Under the pieces are notes generated by a model. The model made no database searches. It saw only the letters and a program-made list of their open reading frames with translations, and was not told the origin of the DNA. DNA of 8,887 nt from the NCBI GenBank assembly GCA_910583685.1, contig CAJTXY010000042.1, positions 1 through 8,887 of the forward strand. The letters are read 5' to 3'. The translations under genes and the position numbers were made by a program. The stretch's first letter is position 1. Every line of letters begins with the position of its first letter. Shown in pieces: positions 1-5,305 of the stretch. Source of the stretch: an uncultured Bacilli bacterium. GTDB lineage: Bacteria; Bacillota_I; Bacilli_A; RF39; UBA660.

Positions 1-35
1 CAATCTAACTAACTAGATCTACTTCTTACACTTTT

Positions 36-57
36 ATAGTACCAAATTACTATTTTT
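36..57 (+). terminator. Weak hairpin with T-tract, plus-strand sense
   Basis: ATAGTA (36-41) and TACTAT (48-53) form a 6-bp stem around a CCAAAT loop, followed by T54-57. On the plus strand this has the form of a weak Rho-independent terminator for a gene lying left of the window. On the minus strand, the sense of the neighbouring 538-residue gene, it is followed by AAAAG and lacks a U-tract. The stem is AT-only apart from one G-C pair, so it may be chance. Nothing else is recognisable in 1-95. Confidence 0.25.
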
Positions 58-95
58 CCCATTTATCTCATCTCTTTTCTTTTATATCTTATAAT

Positions 96-1712
96 TTACT
101 TATGTTTTTGTAAAGGTATTTTGTAGCTTGCTGTATAATCATAGCGGGTATTGCTTAGAGCATTATAATAATCCTTTTTCTCATTTGATAGAAAATTTAA
201 CGAGGACTCTAATTTATTTATAGGATATAAGGCACTATATTTTTCTTTCATATTAGTACTTTCATACTTTTCTTCTAGATAAGCAAACATCGTATCTTTA
301 CAACTTGAAAGTATCGTATCGTTTAAACGACACATATTACCTTCCTGTAATTCATATTCTACTTTTGCCTCTTCTATCAAAGAGATGCTAGATCTCAATA
401 GATACTCTGAAAATAGTTGTATTAAGCTAAGGTTCTCTTCTAAACTTATCTTGTCTTTATATTCTTCATTTGCGACAATTAAGGTGTTAAAAAAATTTCT
501 TGTCATTTGGTTTAATGCCAGTTGTTGTAATTCAAAGACTCCTTCTTCACTAAAGCCTTCTTTTAGTCCTGCCTCTTCTAAATTTTCTAGATACCAACTG
601 TTTTGATCAAGCAGGATGTCACAAGCTTTTAACATCTGGCAGTTACGTATGAAATAGGAATCTTTGTCCTTTCCATATACTTTGAAGTTTTTAATGAAAG
701 AAATAGGATCTTTATATACTAAATTTTCTAATATGGCATCTATTTGATAATCATTATCTAGCCCTAACGCTAATTGAAGTGTTGATAGTATTTCGTCATA
801 GTACATATAACTATTTTGATTTATTCCCGCTAGTTCACAAGAATATAATTCCGTATAGATTTCTTCTAAAAAGGTATAATCAAAACTATCATAGCAATTA
901 TTGTTAAAGGAATTATAGTCTAGAGCAATACAAATTCCTGAGATTCCTCTCGAAAAAGATATTTGACTTCTTATATCACCACATTCTGATATTATAAAAT
1001 GAATATCCTCATGAATATCCGTTTGTCTTTTTTCTCCTTTATTTTTCTTATTATAAGTTTCCTCGGTATATAAAATTTTGGTGTTTTCAACTCTTGCAAT
1101 CACACCTTCTAATTTCTCCTTATCATAATTTATACTACACTCTTCTAGATTACAAGCTAATGTGGCAATATCATAGTCAGGAAAGTCCTCTTGTACTTTT
1201 TCTAATGTTTCTTTTAAGGTATTTACCTTTTCTTCTAATTCATTTTTTGTTAGTACTTCATAAATTGGAGTATGAAAAGCTTCCCTTTTACTATTTTTAT
1301 AGCATTCTTCTATAAAAGCATTCCAATTGATCGTATTTTGGGAAGCATCATAAAGTTTAGAATTTTGATGTTGTATTACTTTCATATTTGCATAATCTGC
1401 ATATGCTGCAGTGGTACTATCAAAAGTTATTTCTAATTGATCAATATAATCTCCAGTTGTGTTTTCCTCACTACATATCATATTAATTGCCTGTTGGGCT
1501 TCCTTGCTTAATTCTAATTGGCTGTTATCTATATAAACATCACTTAAAGTTATACCCTCATCTATTTCTATTTCTAATCCTGTTGTGTCTTTTGCTTTAT
1601 GCTCTAACTTTTCCAGCATTATTTGAGTAGTAATTGCCGATAGGCTGAAGGCAAAACTTCCTGCTAACAAAAATGATTTTAGTCCTTTTTTGGTTATTAC
1701 TATTTTACCCAT
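96..1712 (-). CDS. Membrane-anchored protein with HExxH motif, putative zincin-like metallopeptidase
   Basis: 538 residues; family not recognised. The N-terminus has Lys8, Lys9 and Lys12 followed by a hydrophobic helix at about 13-30, which could be an uncleaved anchor or a signal peptide. There is no lipobox Cys, so the rest is probably extracytoplasmic. The key sign is HEDIH at 234-238, followed about 45 residues later by FLEEIYTELYS (281-291) with Glu283, Glu284 and Glu288. HExxH plus a downstream Glu in a helix is the gluzincin pattern: two zinc-binding His, a catalytic Glu and a third Glu ligand. Residues 155-175 look coiled-coil, and the region after 300 is predicted helical with many Cys. 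The ATG is set by an AGGGGGA site 5 nt upstream; the stop is TAA. It is transcribed alone, divergently from trpS. The protease role is inferred from the motif; a degenerate or chance match is possible. Confidence 0.6.
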   Translation of the reverse strand: MGKIVITKKGLKSFLLAGSFAFSLSAITTQIMLEKLEHKAKDTTGLEIEIDEGITLSDVYIDNSQLELSKEAQQAINMICSEENTTGDYIDQLEITFDSTTAAYADYANMKVIQHQNSKLYDASQNTINWNAFIEECYKNSKREAFHTPIYEVLTKNELEEKVNTLKETLEKVQEDFPDYDIATLACNLEECSINYDKEKLEGVIARVENTKILYTEETYNKKNKGEKRQTDIHEDIHFIISECGDIRSQISFSRGISGICIALDYNSFNNNCYDSFDYTFLEEIYTELYSCELAGINQNSYMYYDEILSTLQLALGLDNDYQIDAILENLVYKDPISFIKNFKVYGKDKDSYFIRNCQMLKACDILLDQNSWYLENLEEAGLKEGFSEEGVFELQQLALNQMTRNFFNTLIVANEEYKDKISLEENLSLIQLFSEYLLRSSISLIEEAKVEYELQEGNMCRLNDTILSSCKDTMFAYLEEKYESTNMKEKYSALYPINKLESSLNFLSNEKKDYYNALSNTRYDYTASYKIPLQKHK

Positions 1713-1717
1713 ATTTG

Positions 1718-1734
1718 TCCCCCTATTTGATGTG
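1718..1734 (-). promoter_or_regulatory. Leader motif CACATCA-N3-AGGGGGA with ribosome site
   Basis: On the minus strand, CACATCA (1734-1728), AAT and AGGGGGA (1724-1718) precede the ATG of the 538-residue gene. AGGGGGA is the Shine-Dalgarno and ends 5 nt before the start. The same 14 fixed positions recur in front of the 427-residue gene at 4247-4263. CACATCA lies at about the predicted transcription start, so the motif would form the 5' end of a very short leader. Confidence 0.55.
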
Positions 1735-1740
1735 TTTCTT

Positions 1741-1768
1741 ATTATAACATATATTTTTAGAATAACAA
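1741..1768 (-). promoter_or_regulatory. Predicted sigma-A promoter of the 538-residue gene
   Basis: On the minus strand there is a perfect extended -10, TGTTATAAT, with the TATAAT hexamer at 1746-1741. A 16-nt spacer separates it from a 4/6 match to the -35, TTGTTA (1768-1763). The start of transcription would fall near 1734, giving a leader of about 22 nt. The -35 overlaps an inverted repeat at 1758-1777. Confidence 0.6.
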
Positions 1769-1777
1769 TTGATTCTA
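1758..1777. promoter_or_regulatory. Inverted repeat between divergent promoters, possible operator
   Basis: TAGAAT (1758-1763) and ATTCTA (1772-1777) are perfect inverted arms around the 8-nt spacer AACAATTG. The dyad covers the predicted -35 of the 538-residue gene and lies 9 nt upstream of the trpS -35. A bound regulator could therefore affect both genes. In AT-rich DNA 6-bp arms can arise by chance, and no known regulator site is recognised. Confidence 0.3.
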
Positions 1778-1786
1778 AGGTGTTAA

Positions 1787-1815
1787 TTTACACAAAAGAG
1801 TATCTGTGTTAGAAT
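1787..1815 (+). promoter_or_regulatory. Predicted sigma-A promoter of trpS
   Basis: TTTACA (1787-1792), a 17-nt spacer and TAGAAT (1810-1815) preceded by TG at -15/-14 make a near-consensus extended -10 promoter. Transcription would start near 1822, at the ribosome site AAGGAAGTG (1820-1828), so the leader would be only about 13 nt. That leaves no room for a T-box or other leader RNA. Confidence 0.6.
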
Positions 1816-1834
1816 ATTAAAAGGAAGTGATATT

Positions 1835-2845
1835 ATGAAAAAGACAATATTAACTGGACTTAGACCTACGGGGAACTTACACTTAGGTCATTTATTTGGG
1901 GCAGGAGAAAATTGGAAAAGGTTACAGGATGATTATGAATTTTTTTTAGAGATTGCCGATGTACAAGCTTTAACTGATAATTTTAATGATCCAGAAAAAG
2001 TGCGTAAAAATGTATATGAAATTACAATGGATTTGCTTTCTATTGGAGTAGATCCAGAAAAGGTACATTTCTTTATTCAATCCCAAATTCCAGAGATTGC
2101 AGAACTTACTGTTTTCTATTCTAATTTAGTAACGGTATCAAGACTTGAGCGAAATCCGACAGTAAAGGCTGAGATTGCTCAAAAAAAAGAGTTGTTTGGC
2201 ACAAATGGAGAAAGTATTACTTATGGCTTTTTAGGTTACCCTGTTTCACAGGCAGCTGATATTACCGCCTTTAATGGTGAGGTTGTTCCAGTTGGGGATG
2301 ATCAACTTCCTCTTTTAGAACAATGTCGTGAAATTGTTAGAAAATTCAACTCTATTTATGGAGAAATCTTAAAAGAACCAGAACAAATTTTAAGTAATAC
2401 ATCCCGTGTTAAGGGATTGGATGGAAATGAGAAAATGGGAAAGTCTCTTGGCAATGCTATCTTCCTTGTTGATTCAGAGGAGACTATTACTGAAAAAATA
2501 ATGAATGCGGTTACGGATCCACAAAAGATTAAAAAGGATGATCCAGCAAATCCAGATGTTTGTATGGTTTATTATTATCATAATCTCGTTAATAAAAAGA
2601 ATCTAAATACCGTTTGTTCAGAATGTAAAAATGGAAGTCGTGGTTGTGTTTTTTGTAAGAGAGAATTGATTGCTGCTATGAATGAGTTTTTAAATCCAAT
2701 TCGAGAAAAAAGAAAGTATTACGAAGAACATCCAGATACTGTAAAACAAATTTTAAAAGATGGTACTGCCTTTGCTCAAAAAAGGGCTACTGAACAAATG
2801 GAAAAGGTTAGAGAAGCGATGAAAATTAATTACGACATTGATTAA
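1835..2845 (+). CDS. trpS: Tryptophanyl-tRNA synthetase, probable Fe-S cluster type
   Basis: 336 residues, full length for TrpRS. This cytoplasmic class I enzyme charges tRNA-Trp with tryptophan using ATP. The class I HIGH signature is GNLHLGH at 13-19. The KMSKS loop is KMGKS at 200-204, with the middle Ser replaced by Gly. Other TrpRS features are FLEIADVQALTD (37-48), SRLERNPTVK (102-111) and GYPVSQAADI (134-143). C-terminal Cys lie at 243, 261, 264, 271 and 274. The C264-x6-C271-x2-C274 spacing, with C243 20 residues before C264, closely resembles the C-x22-C-x6-C-x2-C site that binds [4Fe-4S] in Thermotoga maritima TrpRS. Cluster binding here is inferred. The start is fixed by AAGGAAGTG 6 nt upstream; the stop is TAA. 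It is monocistronic and the only plus-strand gene. No trp biosynthesis genes are nearby. Confidence 0.97.
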   Translation: MKKTILTGLRPTGNLHLGHLFGAGENWKRLQDDYEFFLEIADVQALTDNFNDPEKVRKNVYEITMDLLSIGVDPEKVHFFIQSQIPEIAELTVFYSNLVTVSRLERNPTVKAEIAQKKELFGTNGESITYGFLGYPVSQAADITAFNGEVVPVGDDQLPLLEQCREIVRKFNSIYGEILKEPEQILSNTSRVKGLDGNEKMGKSLGNAIFLVDSEETITEKIMNAVTDPQKIKKDDPANPDVCMVYYYHNLVNKKNLNTVCSECKNGSRGCVFCKRELIAAMNEFLNPIREKRKYYEEHPDTVKQILKDGTAFAQKRATEQMEKVREAMKINYDID

Positions 2846-2865
2846 AATTCCTTCATTTTTCAAGA

Positions 2866-2899
2866 CTATTTTAGCGGAACAGTTAGAATAGCCTTTTTT
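2866..2899 (+). terminator. Rho-independent terminator of trpS
   Basis: CTATTTTAGC (2866-2875) pairs with GTTAGAATAG (2882-2891), giving 10 bp with two G-U wobbles and a 6-nt loop. The stem is followed by CC and T2894-2899. It lies 20 nt after the trpS stop. Its 3' arm can instead pair with 2928-2940, linking it to the opposing terminator. Confidence 0.7.
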
Positions 2900-2926
2900 A
2901 TTGATATTTTTGATATCATCTTCAAC

Positions 2927-2949
2927 AAAAAAAGGCTATTTTTAGCCTT
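2927..2949 (-). terminator. Rho-independent terminator of the 427-residue gene
   Basis: On the minus strand AAGGCTA (2949-2943), an AAAA loop and TAGCCTT (2938-2932) form a perfect 7-bp stem that runs into a tract of seven T (2933-2927). It begins 6 nt after the stop of the convergent gene, a compact and typical arrangement. Confidence 0.8.
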
Positions 2950-2955
2950 ACTATT

Positions 2956-4239
2956 TTATTTACAAAGTACTTTAGCATTTTCCTTTTTAATGTCATTTAT
3001 ATTATACCAACCTTCTGCACTTTGATTAATTTCTTCTGACGATAATTTTTTACTACCATCATAATCTGATAAAACATAATTTTTATTTGCAGTTAGAATA
3101 CTAACAACTTCCCCACCGTTATCTAACATATCTTGAATTACTGAATTTGCATTTTCCTCATTGGCACAGATACGCATCATACTATCCCCATTAGAAATCA
3201 ATGCGCCAATAATTACTCTTTCATCTTGACTTGAATAATAACTAGATAAGGCATTTTCTTCAAAATAAGCATCATATTCTGTCATATAAACTTTCTTGTT
3301 TTCGTTTAATGTAATTGATTTTCCTAATAAAAGTTTAGTATCATCTTCTAAATCTTCATATTGGTTTGAATCTTCTTTTTCAAAACTTTCTATATCTTTT
3401 ACCAAATCTGGTTCTTCTATTGTTACCTGTAATAAGGATTCTATATTAGATTCTTTTTGATAGTCTACCATTTGATTCATAGCAATGGATGCAGAATCAG
3501 TCTCTTTTTCTGTACTATTAGAAGAGTGAATACCAACACCAGTGATAAATATAAATATTGCTGCTGCAGCTGCCTTTAGTCTAGTAGATAATCTTTTTCT
3601 TTTGTTTATTTTCTCTTTTATTTGAGATGTTGTTTCTAATATTTTTTCGCAAGTTGAATGAAAAAATGTATGAGTTTTCTCCTTCATTCTTAAAAAGAAT
3701 GAACTTTTTTTATCTGCATATGATTCTTGCATTTTTCTTTCGAAAATTTCTTTAAAGCTTTCTTCTTCACTTTTTGGTAATGAAGCTGGCTCGTTAAGCC
3801 TTGTTTCTAATACTTCGTGTAATTCCTTCATTCTCTTTTCTTTCATCATACCAATTGTTACTATCTCATCTGCTTCACTAGACTCTTCTAAGTTTTTTTC
3901 TGAAGAAGGTTCCTGTTCTTTTTCGGCAATTATTTTAGTTAACTTATCTTCTAAGCTTTCTCTATTATTCTTTGCTTTTTCTTCTTCTTCTTTTTTGTCT
4001 TCTTTTTTCTCATCCTCTGTTTTCTCTGAGGAAATTGTTTCCCACTGAACAGGTTTAAACTCTATTACATTTTCCTCTTTGCTATCTTCTTTTGATTTCT
4101 TACCTTTTACCATACTTAATGCGGATAGTTCTTCTATCTCCTCATCCTCTACTTGATTTTCCCTTATTCTTTTAGAAACTTGGGAATATCTTTTTCTTAG
4201 CTGATTATAATATAATCTTTGTTTTTCCATTGTATCCAT
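2956..4239 (-). CDS. Single-pass membrane protein with long charged cytoplasmic region, unknown function
   Basis: 427 residues; no family recognised. Residues 1-220 are highly charged, with a Lys/Glu-rich tract near 71-92 and several likely coiled-coil helices (about 94-110, 131-150, 160-175, 195-215). A basic stretch, KRKRLSTRLK (213-222), precedes a single membrane helix at about 223-238. By the positive-inside rule the large N-terminal part is cytoplasmic and residues 240-427 are outside. The outer part has an acidic linker to about 300, then a compact mixed region (305-427) whose only Cys are 357 and 426, a possible disulfide. The start at Met1 rather than Met4 follows from AGGGGGA 7 nt upstream. 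Own promoter and terminator make it monocistronic. The shape suits a transmembrane sensor or anti-sigma-like protein, but no such domain is recognisable. Confidence 0.75.
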   Translation of the reverse strand: MDTMEKQRLYYNQLRKRYSQVSKRIRENQVEDEEIEELSALSMVKGKKSKEDSKEENVIEFKPVQWETISSEKTEDEKKEDKKEEEEKAKNNRESLEDKLTKIIAEKEQEPSSEKNLEESSEADEIVTIGMMKEKRMKELHEVLETRLNEPASLPKSEEESFKEIFERKMQESYADKKSSFFLRMKEKTHTFFHSTCEKILETTSQIKEKINKRKRLSTRLKAAAAAIFIFITGVGIHSSNSTEKETDSASIAMNQMVDYQKESNIESLLQVTIEEPDLVKDIESFEKEDSNQYEDLEDDTKLLLGKSITLNENKKVYMTEYDAYFEENALSSYYSSQDERVIIGALISNGDSMMRICANEENANSVIQDMLDNGGEVVSILTANKNYVLSDYDGSKKLSSEEINQSAEGWYNINDIKKENAKVLCK

Positions 4240-4246
4240 ATAAATT

Positions 4247-4263
4247 TCCCCCTCACTGATGTG
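4247..4263 (-). promoter_or_regulatory. Second copy of leader motif CACATCA-N3-AGGGGGA
   Basis: On the minus strand CACATCA (4263-4257), GTG and AGGGGGA (4253-4247) precede the ATG of the 427-residue gene by 7 nt. It matches the leader at 1718-1734 in all 14 fixed positions and in the 3-nt gap. AGGGGGA serves as the ribosome site; CACATCA spans the predicted transcription start. Confidence 0.55.
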
Positions 4264-4265
4264 TT

Positions 4266-4294
4266 ATAATATCATAGTTTTTGATTTTTTTCAA
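4266..4294 (-). promoter_or_regulatory. Predicted sigma-A promoter of the 427-residue gene
   Basis: On the minus strand TTGAAA (4294-4289), a 17-nt spacer and TATTAT (4271-4266) with an upstream TGA form an extended -10 promoter. Transcription would start near 4260, about 20 nt before the ATG. Confidence 0.6.
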
Positions 4295-4311
4295 TCTTAT
4301 TTTTATAAATA

Positions 4312-4347
4312 TTAAAAAGACTGCTTCTTTTTCTAAGAAACAGACTT
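4312..4347 (-). terminator. Rho-independent terminator of the 71/217-residue gene pair
   Basis: On the minus strand 4347-4335 pairs with 4329-4317: 13 positions with one T-T mismatch and one G-U wobble around an AGAAA loop. The stem runs into TTTTTAAT. It lies 11 nt after the stop of the 217-residue gene. Confidence 0.75.
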
Positions 4348-4358
4348 GTAATATTTCT

Positions 4359-5012
4359 CTATTTTACTTTCCTTTTAGAAGAAAGTTTTAGGATCTGAAA
4401 TAAGTTTAGATATTTATTTGTAAAGTTTGTATTAATATCATTTACTAGTTCTTGGTACTTTTCCTCTATGTTTTTGTCATTATAAGAAAAACATTCTTCA
4501 TACATATAGTTAATTTTATGATAGTTTTTATTTGTATAGCTTGCCTTTAAATCTTTTAACAAATAATTTTTAATAAACTCTTCTTTTCTAGTTAAGAATT
4601 TAGTATTTGCCATACTTTTTTTTATTTTATAATTAGGAGTAATTACTGTTAAAGTTGTTGCAATATCTAATAGTTCTTCTTCTTCATCTAATAATAGAAA
4701 GCTTTTATATAAATTAATTCCCTTTTCTGAAAATTCCACTGCAATTACTCTAGATAGATCGGTAAAAAGGCAGGCATATTCAATTAATTCCTCTGTGGTT
4801 TTTGAAAATATTTCTGTTTTATCTTGAATTTCCTTTAGAAATCCCTGATTCATTTCTACTTTTTTATGTAGAATATCGTTTAAAACTCTTGAAGTTACGC
4901 GAAATAAAGGGATCTTTTTTATATGCTCTATATTATCTTTTTTATCCCATTCAAAAAACTCATATACTCTCGCCTCTGAAAAATTAAGAATTATATCATA
5001 TATGTTTATCAT
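4359..5012 (-). CDS. Uncharacterised cytoplasmic protein, possibly DUF3603-like
   Basis: 217 residues, no signal peptide or membrane helix, so probably cytoplasmic. The N-terminal half has IYDIILNF (4-11), then YEFFEWDKKDNIEHIKKIPL (17-36), CLFTDLSRVIAVEF (81-94) and SFLLLDEEEELLDIA (103-117). This order (IYD opening, aromatic/acidic W-D segment, IPLF strand, FTD..R.IAV strand, LLLDEE turn) resembles the DUF3603 family of Firmicutes as I recall it; a profile search would settle it. The C-terminal half (130-217) is helical and basic. The ATG has AAAGGAG 6 nt upstream, and the gene starts 17 nt before the end of the 71-residue gene, so the two are probably translationally coupled. Function unknown. 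Confidence 0.7.
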   Translation of the reverse strand: MINIYDIILNFSEARVYEFFEWDKKDNIEHIKKIPLFRVTSRVLNDILHKKVEMNQGFLKEIQDKTEIFSKTTEELIEYACLFTDLSRVIAVEFSEKGINLYKSFLLLDEEEELLDIATTLTVITPNYKIKKSMANTKFLTRKEEFIKNYLLKDLKASYTNKNYHKINYMYEECFSYNDKNIEEKYQELVNDINTNFTNKYLNLFQILKLSSKRKVK

Positions 5013-5211
5013 TTTGTTCTCCTTTATAAAAAATTGCTATTGTTATCATAAGAAAACCAATTATCGTATAGTAACATTCTAATCTTGTAGTAATATATTC
5101 TAAGTATTCTAAGTAAGTGTAGCCAAATGATAATAGATTTAAATAAGTAATAATATAAGTACAACCAATTGTCATAAGGCCAAATCCGACTAAAAAGAAA
5201 AATACTCGCAT
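4996..5211 (-). CDS. Small two-helix membrane protein
   Basis: 71 residues, not assigned to a family. Two hydrophobic segments at about 3-28 and 47-63 are joined by a Tyr-rich stretch (SFGYTYLEYLEYITTRLECY, 29-48). The C-terminus is short and charged (KGEQNDKHI). Both ends are therefore likely cytoplasmic, with an outside loop or a surface-lying amphipathic link. AAGGAG 8 nt before the ATG supports the start. It ends in TGA inside the next gene, overlapping it by 17 nt, so it probably works with or is co-regulated with the 217-residue protein. The overlap, ribosome site and clean hydrophobic pattern argue for a real gene despite its size. Confidence 0.75.
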   Translation of the reverse strand: MRVFFFLVGFGLMTIGCTYIITYLNLLSFGYTYLEYLEYITTRLECYYTIIGFLMITIAIFYKGEQNDKHI

Positions 5212-5247
5212 TATAAATACTCCTTATTTATACTTATGATTTTCCTA

Positions 5248-5253
5248 ATTATA
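5248..5253 (-). promoter_or_regulatory. Candidate -10 box for the 71/217-residue gene pair
   Basis: A perfect TATAAT on the minus strand lies 36 nt before the ATG of the 71-residue gene and downstream of the RmuC terminator. No acceptable -35 is seen at 16-18 nt, and the surroundings are almost pure A/T; a second TATAAT occurs at 5279-5274. The position is sensible but the evidence is weak. Confidence 0.35.
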
Positions 5254-5280
5254 GTATACAATTTATTTTTTTAATTATAC

Positions 5281-5305
5281 AAAAAGAAGACTATTCGTCT
5301 TCCTT
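5281..5305 (-). terminator. Rho-independent terminator overlapping the rmuC stop codon
   Basis: On the minus strand 5305-5297 (AAGGAAGAC) pairs with 5291-5283 (GTCTTCTTT), 9 bp with one G-U wobble around a GAATA loop, ending in TTTTT. The stem begins in the last rmuC codons, and the TAG stop (5293-5291) sits at the loop/stem border, so a ribosome at the stop would cover the hairpin. Confidence 0.7.

Noticed and set aside
385..1315. Plus-strand open frames of 73 codons at 385-606 and 1094-1315
   Set aside because: They lie wholly inside the 538-residue minus-strand gene, lack ribosome sites and give low-complexity, Leu/Ser/Tyr-rich products typical of the complementary strand of AT-rich coding DNA.
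1713..1834. T-box or tryptophan-related riboswitch upstream of trpS
   Set aside because: A promoter lies too close to the start codon and no T-box sequence or antiterminator hairpin is visible.
3940..4020. CTT/TTC-rich simple repeat in the 427-residue gene
   Set aside because: It corresponds to Glu/Lys codons of the charged cytoplasmic tract with mixed codons, not an exact tandem repeat.
4802..4987. Plus-strand frame of 61 codons at 4802-4987, and one of 63 codons at 6982-7173
   Set aside because: Antisense to the 217- and 249-residue genes respectively; no ribosome site or recognisable protein pattern.
4996..4998. Mycoplasma-type code with TGA read as Trp
   Set aside because: Trp residues at conserved positions are TGG in several genes, and TGA is the natural stop of the 71-residue gene within an overlap; no in-frame TGA interrupts any gene.
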